In this document: positions 36,901-47,278 of the stretch, piece after piece | How positions within the stretch are numbered: the first letter of the stretch is position 1 | Layout: each line of letters starts with the position of its first letter | Source: Oryza sativa Japonica Group | Taxonomy: Eukaryota; Streptophyta; Magnoliopsida; Poales; Poaceae | Reading direction: 5' to 3' | Assembly (NCBI RefSeq): GCF_034140825.1 | Contig: NC_089039.1 | Coordinates: 2,606,501 to 2,670,500 of the forward strand | Length of the DNA: 64,000 nt | The notes under the pieces: generated by a model | Seen by the model: only the letters and a program-made list of their open reading frames with translations | Told to the model about the DNA's origin: nothing | Database searches by the model: none | Program-made: the position numbers and the translations under genes

Positions 36901-38172
36901 GAGTAGTAGTTATTGGTTGGGAACCATTGATACGTAGGCACGCAGGTATGGATCATCTAGTTTATTCGCCCCCCCCCCTCCCTTCCCTCCACCCCAAAAA
37001 GACCTTAAACCATATGAATGGAGCATTGTATTGGCAAAATGTAATAGTCTAGAACTTGGAAACAGATTTGTATTTCCCATGCAAACTCACCTGAGCATCA
37101 GTAGCATATTGGCTTGCATATTTCCAATCGTCTGTGTGTGAAGACTTTTTGCAAATAAGAAGTGCTGATGTCATGATAATTCCCGTCTTGCTCTTGTCAT
37201 CCCAATCGACAATGAAACCAGAACACTGTGATAGTGGATTACCATCTGAAAATGCATTTACATATTAGCAGTCAATAAGATTTGTAAACCTTAATCCTCA
37301 TGAATAAGACAGGATGGTGTTTACCTACAGAAGATGAAAGACCCATGACAAACTTGGCAGCACGAAGAACAGTTTCAGTTGAAGATTCACGGATGTGAAG
37401 AAGCTTCGGATCGACTAGGCATGTGGGAGGTATGCATGGTTTTAGAGTGCACAAGTTCATTTGCCGATCTACATGGAAGGGGAGCAATTGAGTCAGTGAT
37501 AGTGATTTTGAACACTCAGTTAGTATACATGAAAGGAGAGAAGCACTCATTATTTCAAAAAAAACTTACTGCAGGCAGAACTAAATTAAAGAAATAAGTT
37601 CTTAACACATGTTCAATCCTCCCCTTAAATTAAAGAAATAAGTTCTTAACACATGTTCAGTCCTCCCCTTCTTTGCATTTTTATCCACAAGAACAACTTG
37701 TTAATTTTCTTCAAAATTCCCAGGGCAGGACTAAATTAAAGAGAGAGAACAAACCTCTTTTTGCCTGGTATTTCGCTTCCCACAGATCAAGTGCCCTCAA
37801 CTCATCACATTCGATTGGCTTATAAATCTCCTTGCCCTTAGCATTGCATCCAATCACCACTCGAGGTATGTATGGCTCACATAGCGGAGAACTGCAAGAA
37901 CTGCAAGCAGAGGCCTCGTCCTCCAGTGGCATCCTCTCCTCCTCCAACTCCTCCTCCTCCAGATTTATCTTCTTACCCGGCCTCCCGTCCTCACCGCTCC
38001 CATCGGACAAATTCCTCTTCGAACCTCGGTTCTTCTTCCTCCGCTCTGTTGATGCCGCCGATTGGGAGCCAGGGGAGGCAGCCACGCCGCCGTCCCGGCG
38101 GCGCACAGGGGATGATCGGGACCCCGCCGGCCGCCCCCTTCCTGCCCTCGACCGCGTCTCCACCGGCGCCAT
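33939..38172 (-). CDS. A1: trypsin-fold pseudoprotease with PDZ domain
   Basis: Twelve exons: 38172-37755, 37468-37325, 37245-37091, 36411-36136, 36023-35896, 35553-35436, 35312-35220, 35115-35038, 34919-34832, 34427-34365, 34216-34148 and 33982-33939. They join in frame to 557 residues. Residues 1-100 are basic, then acidic and Ser-rich, with NLS-like clusters (RRKKNRGSKR). A trypsin/DegP-like region spans about 185-375. Where catalytic residues belong it has TSALLIC (213-219) instead of a TAAHC-like string, HYKIAFYK (260-267) instead of D-x-A, and YYNGGP (332-337) instead of GxSGGP. All three therefore seem lost. A PDZ domain follows at about 405-480 (GLIVEE, GVRVGDIIECFNG). The family is related to plant Deg/trypsin-like proteins. 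A non-enzymatic role is inferred. Confidence 0.88.
37585..37668. repeat. Two tandem copies of a 42-bp unit in A1 intron 1
   Basis: The unit starting TTAAATTAAAGAAATAAGTT is repeated head to tail with a single clear difference. It lies between A1 exons 1 and 2. Confidence 0.85.
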
Positions 38173-39336
38173 GTGAGATCGCACGGCCTGCCAGAGTGGG
38201 CTCCGGCCGCCTCCGTCGACGTGATCGGCGGCGGGTGTACGACGGCCTCGTGCCCTCGTGGGTTTCCTTCCTCCTCCTCCTCCTCCTCTGCGTGGAGTCG
38301 TCGGGACGTGCTGGGCCGGATGGGCCTGCAGAGACTTGGGCTAACATTTTATTTTTTAATTTGATTTTTGAATAGATGTGAAATTTTAAACAGAAATTTG
38401 TATTAACGATATTTTTAATTTTTAATAGAAAGTTGAGTCTTGAAGAAAGAGGCCAATCCTAATAATATAAAGGGCGTGTTTAGTTCACATCAAAATTGGA
38501 AGTTTGGTTGAAATTGGAACGATGTGACGGAAAAGTTGGGAGTTTGTGTGAGTAAGAAAGCTTTGATGTGATGGAAAAGTTGGAAGTTTAAATAAAAAAT
38601 TTGTAACTAAACACGGCGAAAGAACTGAGAAAACAAATATTTGAAATCCTTGAGAAGCCCAGTTTGTAGTTTAGCAGTGCAGGTATGAATATTTTAGATG
38701 ATCTGCCAATCAAGCTTCAGGCTGTAGTGCAGCTAGGGAAGAAAGAATTCATCAATTGCAGCTAGCAGACACCGAGCGTAAGACCAAACAAAGGAATGAA
38801 AGGAACCATCTCAACATAAGTAAATAACAAACCAAGCCCATGCGGCCATGCCAATGAAAACTAAAATCAGGCTGAAGCAAAAATAAGATCATCTTCACCA
38901 AACAGATAGAAGTGCAGAAACAGAACCAATAATGCTTTACAACTAGGGGAATGCCTCTCCCACATAAATTCTCCAAAAGTCCCCCTGAATGTGGAGGTGA
39001 ATGCTCAGTACAGTAAAAATATGTCCTAAAGGATAAAATGTATCTTCCTTTCATTTCTGGCCAGCTGTTATCACAAAATGTTTTCTGATGCTCTTTCTTA
39101 CATGGTCAAGTTGCCCAAAATCAAGTGTGTGAGGCTAGAAAACTGATCCAGGGATTCCGACGACGACGAGCAACATAAGCGCTGAGGGAACACTGCAAAG
39201 AATACAAGACATCATAAAACAACTGATAATGTGTAAGCTTTAAACAAAACAAAAACGGAAAGAGAAATGTTGCAATTCAACAATTTGAAAAACTCCAGAA
39301 AAAAACTGTACATTTACCTCTTAACAGCCATATTTG
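38173..39336 (-). other. A1 promoter and leader, then 3' untranslated exon of A2
   Basis: About 38173-38340 is the GC-rich 5' region of A1. A MITE follows at 38472-38618. From about 38740 to 39195 the DNA matches 58690-59172 in unit B and is probably the last, non-coding exon of A2. A 3' untranslated intron lies at about 39196-39317. No further gene is seen. Confidence 0.55.
38472..38618. mobile_element. Short MITE with GGGCGTGTTTAG ends
   Basis: It starts GGGCGTGTTTAGTTCAC and ends with the inverse of CGCCGTGTTTAGTTAC, about 147 bp. It belongs to the same broad end-type as the element at 2049-2188. The target duplication is unclear. Confidence 0.6.
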
Positions 39337-41614
39337 CTAAGTAACAAGAACACCCCAATCAGTTAAAGCATTGCAAATGTCAGGTAACGATATGAACCAG
39401 GAACATCCATCTGCCCCTCCATGGAGCAACCCAACAAAATCTGCTGCAGAATCAAGCAAAGGAGAACCTGAGCCCCCTTTTATCACTTGGTATGTATGTT
39501 AACTTCAGCCAGAGTCATGTCGTACCCAATCAGATTTGTTCTACTTATATCATCATACTCTCGAGAACAATTGGAAACTTCTCCCACAGCAACTGTCCTA
39601 TGTCTGTAAGGGGGCCAGGAAACCATTAACACCTTCTCCATTGATTGCAGAGTCATCTTACTTGGAGCCAAGGCAGGATGTGAATGCTTGCAAGCCCTTC
39701 CTTTTGGCCCAGCTACACATACGACAGTTTGAAGCATTAGATCTTTTTCACAATCTATCTCAGTAATTCTTGCCTCTGAATAGCGCCTCTGTTTGTTCAC
39801 TGCCTTATCTTGGCGAAAGCTATCCTCACAGTGATCACAAATAACAACAATCTGATACAATTTATCTAGCTCTTGTGCTGATTTCGGTTTTCCTTTGGTG
39901 AACAGATGGTCTAGACAGTGAGCCGAACTCAGTATCTTCACTTCTTTGGGCTTCTCTGACACCACAAAACCAGTACAGCATCTACCTTTTGTACTTCGTT
40001 CCTCTATAAGCTCCTCCGGTACAGTTTTCAAATTAGCAACAATCTCTATCTCTACTACTTAAAAAGTCTGTAGTGGTGGTCTTGATTCCTAACATAGCAG
40101 ACGCATGTGATAGACGCGTGTAATCTCAACCATCCAATTGGCATATCCAATGGCATCAATCTCCTCCCATCACGCGATCGCTCTCTCTCGGATCGATCTC
40201 CTCCCCACGGCCCACGCCCACTCCTCCTTCCCCACGCCGCGTTCTTTGGCCTTCCCCTTCTCCCTGTGTCGCTTGCTCTTTCTGACTCAGCGCTCGCCCC
40301 CTCCTTCCCCCATCTTGCGGCGAGCAGTCGCCCCGACTCCTCCACCAAACCCAAATCGCCACCGCCAGGGACACTGACGCCTGCCTCCCCCACCGAACTG
40401 CACCTCCGGGACACTGACGCCCGCCTCGCCGATCCCCTCACATCCTCTGCCGCTCCCCTCGCCCCCTTCCGCGTCGTCTGCACCGCCCACGATCTCCGCC
40501 TCGACGACCGGTTCCACAACGCCATTCCTCACGATCCCCTCCCGTCCTCCTCGATTGGCGTCGCCCCCGATCTCTCCTCGACCGCCTCCACGCAACCACC
40601 ACCACCAATCTCCGCCGAGCACTGTTCTCCACCGGATCCCTCTCCACCGAGCCGCCGTCGGGTCGTCGGCAATCCCTCGACCTCCTCCGGGCTGCCACCG
40701 AGTCGGGATCCGGGAACGCGGCCGGATCAGCGTCAACCGCCTGGCCGCTCCTCCACTCCGCCACCACCGAGGGACATCTCCATCTACAAAAGGTAAAGAA
40801 AAATTCGCTACTGATTGAATGAACTCATTAGATAGTATACATTTAGTGTTTGCCATTTGCGGAAAGAATGGTTTTCAACAATTGTTGTATCAAGCATACA
40901 TGTACTAAAAATGCATATGGTTTTAGTAAGCAGGAAATATACATTTATATGGTATTTGGAATGAGTATAGTAAGCAGCTTCTCAAGGAGAAAGCAAAGAT
41001 TCAGGATGACGTTGTTTTGTATGATTCTTGGATAACATTATGTGTAATTATTTGCAGGATGTTGATGAAGGAAGAGAATTGCAACAGTTTTATGAAAAAA
41101 AAAAGTTGGATCAGATTATTGTGATGACCTTCACTGTGTTGTCTTCTGTCCTTCAGTTCTTCAGTTACCTTGCCTGCTAATGAGTTCTTTAAATTATTTT
41201 TAAGAGGCAAGGCACTATAGAATATTTGATGCTTGATGCTAATGAGTTTGGGCACTTTTCAGAACTGAAGGGCACTATAGAATATGCTCTATAAAGAATT
41301 TTGCAGGTTCTGTTATATGCATCACATATCGATTTGCACAACTTTTTTGGTTGTAGCTGCCAGAATGAAAAATTCCTGAACGCATGGCCGAAAATGAGTA
41401 CATCTTTTGCAAGTATTGATTTGTGCACATCAGCTAGCTGCCAGAGCATGAAAAATTCCTCATTATGATACTGTTTGTTCACCTATTTAGCTTTAGCTAT
41501 TGATGCGAGCCAGAAAAATTATACACCTGAAGACATTACCCTCTTGTAAATTTTATGTTATATATACCAACCTGTAGTAAACAACCATTAAATTTATAAG
41601 ATTTATACTGAAAA

Positions 41615-41920
41615 AAGGAATACATTTTAAAAAATGTCTGACCATAAAAAAACTTATAAATACAAAATTTTGATAAAAAATGAAGTGTCTTAACATGAAT
41701 ATTAAAATATAATTTTCCAGAGTTACATGCCCTAAGGCATGACGGAAATTGTGTTGGATCGTGGCAATTTTCAGGAGAAAAATGGAACACATTTAAAATA
41801 ATGCCTGGCCATAAAAAAACTTTTAAATAAAATACAAACTTTTGATGAAACATGGAGTGTCTTAACATGAAAATTAAAAATAGAATTTTCAAGAGTTACA
41901 TGTACTAAGGCGTGATGGAA
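41615..41920. repeat. Two diverged tandem copies of a roughly 170-bp unit inside the Helitron
   Basis: The stretches 41615-41750 and 41785-41925 share several blocks in order, such as ACCATAAAAAAACTT-like and GTGTCTTAACATGAA-like strings followed by AGAGTTACATG. The copies differ by many substitutions and small gaps. Confidence 0.65.
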
Positions 41921-42473
41921 TATGATGGGATGCCACTACTTAGAAGCTACGAAATCACTTTATAGCATGGCAAATTTATAGTCAAAATCTTCTCAGTTTT
42001 GTTATACTTTTAATTTAAAGCATGGCATTGATCACTAGCATTTGTTTGCAGCCGTCCTCTCTTCCCAGCTGACCCAGATGATCGCCAGCTCTATCCTGTC
42101 GGCTTCGTCTTACTGGATGTCATCGACCCTACCACCTACTGCCTCTAAGCCTGTCAGTTCCATCAAGGTTTTCTTTTTCTCCTCTTCCTATTCTCTATTT
42201 GTGTGATGGAATAGGACGAAGAGGTTCAGTAAAGGGGTCATTTTCTATGCCCGCGCTGTCGAGAGCTGTGACGCTTGAAGTGGCGGGGTGATGCTTGTTG
42301 CTTCTTGAACTCTCGCTATGTGTGCAAAAAGAGGAACAGTCTGTGCTCTTCCTGCATCATAGGTATAGCATACAATCTGAATTTTGATGTTTTGCATAAG
42401 AACTTTTTTCATTATTGCCTGAAGATGACCATTTGCTCATCACCCACATCCAGTCACCGGTGCCTCCCTGTTA

Positions 42474-42591
42474 TGTCTCTAAATAGGCACATTGTTTGAC
42501 GATGCATGATAGACCACAAATGGATAAGTCCTGATATGTCTCTAAAGATGCACATTGTTTGACGATGCATGATAGACCACAAATGGATAAG
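42474..42591. repeat. Two tandem copies of a 59-bp unit inside the Helitron
   Basis: The unit containing CACATTGTTTGACGATGCAT and ending near ATGGATAAGT occurs twice head to tail with only a few differences, so the duplication is recent. Confidence 0.85.
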
Positions 42592-44039
42592 TTTAGGGAG
42601 GTAAAAAGGACCAATAAAGGAATAGTCCAGTTGTAAATCTTAATGCAACGCTCAATCTGTTGATAACTACTGTGAGATTACTGATGTTGTTACTTAAATG
42701 TAAAATATGTAGCTTACATAGTTTTTTTTGGCATATAGAATATATTAGCCCATGTCATATCTCTTCATAGCTTTTTTTAAGTTTTAGTTTCAACTAAGAC
42801 AATAACTTTTGATCTTCTGTAAGGTTGGATAGCATAATAGGTTTATTTAGTCTTTATGCAGACATTCTCTTATTTGGATAGCTTGCTGTAGGAGACGGCG
42901 CAAGGTGATTGTGGAGGCATGGTGGACAATGGAAGCATTGAGACGTGCTAGAAGGCGTGATATGCAAAATTGTTGTGTATCATGCATGGATGTTTCAGGA
43001 ACATTGGGTTAATTGTGTTGAGTATATAGTATTGAGATACTGATTAACTAAAATTGTCTAGGGGTGTTTATGGTTATGATCATAGTCATATTTACTGATT
43101 GATGGTAATGTTTTATTCTCTGAATTTTTCTATGGAGTACATCAAAATAGATGGTTTTGGATTGCACAATCTGAATTTATTTCTCAATGAACCAATGCTT
43201 TGAATTGTTATAATGTTGTTCAAAATAGATGTTTTCTACAGCATGCATAATCTGAATTTAATAAATTCCTTCAATAGAAAATCTCTGCTATATTGTCACT
43301 TATGTCCTATTTAAATTAGGTTCTGCACAAATCTTCTGATAGGGTTATGGTTTTCACAAATAAACCCTGATGTTATTTAATGCATGTAGCACTTTATAAA
43401 AAAATAATTACTATATCTGACGCTCCCTTTTTTTAGTTTTAACATATCTCATTACATGCTTGATTTTGATTTTTGTTTCGGTTGATTGATTTGTATTTTT
43501 AATACTACCGCACGGGCAAATTATTAGTTCATTAAAAACAGTGAGGGTAAAAATGAAAACTATAGAAAGTAAGGGTAAGGGTAAAATCAGTATTGGACAT
43601 TTAAGGTAGGGGTAGAAACGAAATTATCCCTTTTTAATTTGTTGAGATAAAAGTACATCAGTCCTTAATAGTATTGCGTGGTGTTGAAACTAATAAACCA
43701 ATGTGAAAAATATATATATATACATAAGTTTCAGAAAAGAAAGTGAAATGCAAAATTATGATTTGAAATGCAAAATTATGATTAATGACCTCATTATGTA
43801 AAAAGGGAGAGTACGTATAATACCCAGCCAATTAGTTGTGCTCTGTTCCGGTTTATACTCATTAGCCTAACTAGCTTAAAACATATCGATTTTTCTTTCG
43901 CCACATAAGTTTTCATCCATCGCCTACAACAATAAAGGGACCGTGTTGTTTGCCTGTCCTCTCTCCCATGCGACACTCATCAGGCTCAGACATCAGGTGT
44001 ATTGTGTCGCTCCCGTGCCCGCATCCTGTTTATGTTAAG

Positions 44040-45105
44040 ATGGGTTTAAGCCTGCTAATGGGCAGAAATCCAATCCAAATCCAACCCACCCCATCTCCAT
44101 TATACACAGTTCACCAAACCAGTTCAGTCCACTTCATCACTTCTAAAATCCAAACCAATCCAACCCGCGCAAGATTTAGGACCAAACCAACCCAATCCAT
44201 TATTGTCAAATGGTCTCAACCCATTTCCAATCCATGGACTCAACCCAAATCGTGTGCGGTGCAAGACTGCAGGCTTCGCCACTTCGTATCAAGCCGTGGA
44301 GGTGGCGGAGACCATGGCTGCAGTGCCCCGTGCTAACTCGCTCGGCGCGCCTAGCCCCACGTCGCGCTATCCCCCTCCACCGCCACGATCTCGTCGTCGC
44401 CGTTGTGCCGTGAAACTGGAGGAGCAAGATGGCAAGGCGAGAGTGAGAAGACCACCGCTGCCGCCGCCACGGCTACCACCCCGCGGCTGCGGCGGCGGCG
44501 ATGCAGTAGCAGCAGATGGTGTACCAGCAGCTGCGGCGGCGGCGCGTGGACGGGTCGGCCAGTAGGCGTGCAGCGAAGGGCACAGCCGCCAGAGCACGCG
44601 GCGGTGACAGTGACGACGACGTACGGGGCGAGCAGGCCGCCACCCGGCCACCGTTGCCGAGGCGGCACGCCTCATGATGATGGGCGGCGGCGGCGGCGGC
44701 GGCGGCGGCGTCAACCTGCTATTCGGCGCCGTCTCGCCGTCGGCTACGATTTCATCCTCGTCGGGCTGCAGATACTCAAGTGCTTGATGCAGCATGGAGG
44801 TATGGATGGTTGCATGAGGACGAACAGGAGAGAGGAAGGTGGAGACTGCCCGTGTGTTCTGAAACTGATTTGGATCGAAGCTATTGCCTAGAATCCATTT
44901 GAACCCATGGACGCAACCCATTTTTGCCCCAATATTTTACATCCAAAACCAAACCACTCCAAACCAATTGGTATGTGCACCCAACCCGCACCAATCCATT
45001 TACCGCACGAGCCCATTTCCCTCCAATCCAAAGCTAACCAAATTAAAATCCAACCCAATTAATCCATTTCCATCCAATCAATTAGCAGGCTTAGATGGGT
45101 TCGCT
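44040..45105. repeat. Inverted-repeat segment with CCAA(C/T)CC-rich arms inside the Helitron
   Basis: The ends carry inverted copies of TAAGCCTGCTAAT next to long arms rich in CCAATCCAA and CCAACCCA motifs. The middle (44280-44800) is GC-rich with CGG runs. It may be an older DNA element captured by the Helitron. No transposase is visible. Confidence 0.45.
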
Positions 45106-45403
45106 CAACATGTGGAGTGGACTAATTGTCCAAGTATGAACATGCCTTCATGATCACTATACACATTATGATCGCTGTACACATCGTCAATGTTTACGGT
45201 CGTGCTCGAGTTCTTGAATAATCGTCGAGGTTAATCTTCATTCCCTAAATTACCCGCGGTGCAACGCACGGGCACTCTGCTATACCTCTGATTTCAGTAA
45301 GATGATCCATTTTGGGTATGCAGTTGATAAAGAAAATTGACTCCTTGCTTTTGTGGTAAATCCATTTCTCTAAAGGATTTGAAAACGAGGTTGGAGCAGC
45401 CAT

Positions 45404-47278
45404 CTATTGACAAACAACATATTTTTAGGCATATATTAGTGAACTATTATTTCCAAAATTAACAATAGAAATAAATGGCCAATCCCTAACCAGACAAGTA
45501 AAATATGCACAACAAATCGATCATGCATTTTCTAGCGAACGTGTACCTAGTGTTCAGGGAGGTGCACGCAGGCACCCCTGGTGACCCGGCGCGGGGAGGT
45601 GGTGGCGAGGAGAGCGCTGGTTGAGCACTCGTCTGGGGCCACCGCCGCGGGGCCGCACGGCGGGAGGGAGGCGAACCCCGGCCGCCCTGGACCTCCGGGA
45701 GCGCTGGTCGGGGACCGGCGAGCTGGCGGCGACGAGGACCTGACCCGCCGCGGGGATGTACGGCGGGAGGGAGGAGACGGCCGTGCGGGCGTAGTCGACG
45801 AACGCGGCGCGAGCTAAGCTTGTATGCGTGTCGCTCGAGGGCGAGGGATGAGGCACTGCGTGGCGGCGGCGAGGAGCAGGCCGCGGCCGCCGGGGACCTC
45901 GCCGCGCGCGGCCGCCGGGGAGAGGGTTTTGGGTTTTGCGTGCGTTGTCTCCTCCACCCACTCTCTCCCCGGGTTTTGCGGAGGTGTGCGCGAGCGCGAC
46001 AGCGCGAGTAGCCTCACGCGCATGGGCCTGTACTAACGGATTTGGGTCGAAATCTAAACGATCCGTACACACCCAAATCCACTAACCGATTAGATATTAA
46101 TCATGGGGTTTACCTTTTTATTATTGTTCTAAATCACCTGCTTAAAGCAACAATATGTGAAGAACTGATGAGACGATTTTTTTTAGTCATGAGAAAATAC
46201 TAAGCCATCCTATAATATAAGAACCTGCTCTCTCCGTTCCAAAAAAGCCACCCCTTCATAGTAAAACGAATCTAGACAAAAGAGCTGTCCATTTATACTA
46301 GTATAATGTATCTTGACACCCCTAAAAGTAAAACGAGTCTGGACAAAGGGCTATCCATTTACTAGTATAATGTCTGTCTTTTTTGGGTATTAGAGTATAT
46401 TTTGGTGGTACATTTTCAAATTCGTTCTTCGATGTCATTGAGCCATTTTTCCCTATTTCATGATTGGTAGCAAGTAGGGTATCTGTAGGATCTTGTAATT
46501 TTTTTAGACAATAAACCGCAGAATATGTTGGCTGTACAATTTGGGTAAACGTAGTAACCACTAACAAATCCTCAGATCCTATGACCTTTGACAGGTTCAA
46601 CATCATCAGACAAATCTCATACTTAATTTTAGGTACAGTTTTCATGGATTTTTATTTGTTTTATGGTTATCACCTCATAGTCTACCTTTTACTTACGTTA
46701 GCTATATGCACAAATTCAAAATGCCTACGCCCTGCAGAATGCTTGAGTTAAAATGGGACATTTTGCATGAGGTTAAAGGTGACAATGGCAAAAAAAAAAA
46801 TTCATTTGCATTTTATAGAACTTGTGTTCATATATGGCAATTCATAGAACTGATTAACTTGTTAATGGCCAAACGTAGAGTTTCTAAAAAAGAAACATTC
46901 TAGGTTTCAACTCTAAAAAGAGAAATATTTGCATAGCTCCATGTGGACATAATGAAAAGCTAGAACATGCTCATGGACATCATCTCCATGTTCACAGATA
47001 GTTATATCTATATGGTTAAGGAATCCCAAAAAGGATAAAAGAAAAGACGCACTCCAAGAAAATGGAAGACAGAACAAAGATGGCCAGCAGCGTACAATGA
47101 GTCTATCCATTTACACGTTGACTAATACCATAAGTGGGAGATGGAAAGATGACCAGCAGCGTACAATGAGTCTATCCATGTACACGTTGATTAATACCAT
47201 AAGTGGGAGATGGCCAGTAGTGTTTGATGAGACTATCTATGTACACGTTATTAAAATCTTGGATCAGATTATGGTGGA
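45404..47278 (-). other. A2 leader and promoter, spacer, and start of unit B
   Basis: The GC-rich stretch 45540-46080 matches the B2 leader (61570-62120) and is probably the 5' exon and promoter of A2. Its reading frames are not conserved between copies, so it is likely untranslated. From 46160 to 46920 lies spacer with a partial Stowaway-like end (46228). A minus-strand open frame of 107 codons at 46322-46645 matches nothing I know. Confidence 0.5.
47082..47255. repeat. Tandem repeat of about 69 bp, 2.5 copies, downstream of B1
   Basis: Units start near 47082, 47151 and 47212 and share GCAGCGTACAATGAGTCTAT and ACCATAAGTGGGAGATGG; the second unit is shortened by about 8-9 bases. The corresponding stretch near 33800 in unit A has a single diverged copy. 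Confidence 0.8.

Larger units (their letters stand above)
40049..45282 (+). mobile_element. Helitron, about 5.2 kb, composite, inserted in the A2 coding region
   Basis: The 5' end is TCTCTACTACTTAAAAAG after a host A. The 3' end has a CCGCGGTGCAACGCACGGG hairpin followed by CACTCTGCTA and a host T. No target duplication is present and the host codons on either side abut, all as expected for Helitrons. The final CTA is a slight departure from CTRR. A second 3'-end-like sequence (CCGCACGGGCAAATTATTAG) lies inside at about 43508-43527. I find no Rep/helicase protein. The interior has a GC-rich, exon-like stretch with a donor near 40793, another exon-like stretch after an acceptor at 42052, tandem repeats, and an inverted-repeat segment at 44.04-45.1 kb. 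Confidence 0.85.
39337..45403 (-). pseudogene. A2: trypsin-like protease gene split by a Helitron and frameshifted
   Basis: This is the sister of B2. The 5' part (45403-45283) encodes MAAPTSFSNPLEKW and onward to the point of insertion. The rest (40048-39337) continues with the family sequence, including CCTGFVV, SAHC with the would-be catalytic His, DCEKDLM and MVSWPP. The two parts are separated by a 5.2-kb Helitron, and the flanking codons read on in the same frame, so the insertion hit an open gene. A second lesion is a one-base shift near 39484 with a stop, just before the GGSG active-serine motif. That motif and the C-terminal LPDIC region are still recognisable in the next frame. Expression of a functional enzyme is unlikely. 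Confidence 0.88.
32830..46160 (-). repeat. Tandem segmental duplication, unit A
   Basis: This unit (A1 plus A2 genes and flanks) matches unit B at 46920-62205 in gene order, exon boundaries and flanking DNA. For example, 33940-34180 matches 47275-47520 and 46020-46110 matches 62060-62150. It carries two insertions absent from unit B: about 0.8 kb at 32962-33749 and a 5.2-kb Helitron at 40049-45282. Edges are approximate. Confidence 0.85.

Noticed and set aside
40107-40856. Open frames of 189-229 codons on both strands in the Helitron
   Set aside because: Composition-driven (Pro, Ser, Arg) with no recognisable domain; treated only as a possible captured fragment.
44203-44921. Open frames up to 184 codons in the CGG-rich core
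   Set aside because: Frames on both strands, low complexity, and inside a repeat-like segment.
45554-46072. 172-codon minus-strand frame upstream of A2
   Set aside because: The matching B2 leader does not keep the same frame, so it is more likely an untranslated leader.
46322-46645. 107-codon minus-strand frame with ordinary composition
   Set aside because: No similarity that I recognise, no promoter or splice context, and partly within MITE-like sequence. It remains possible as a fragment of an unknown element.
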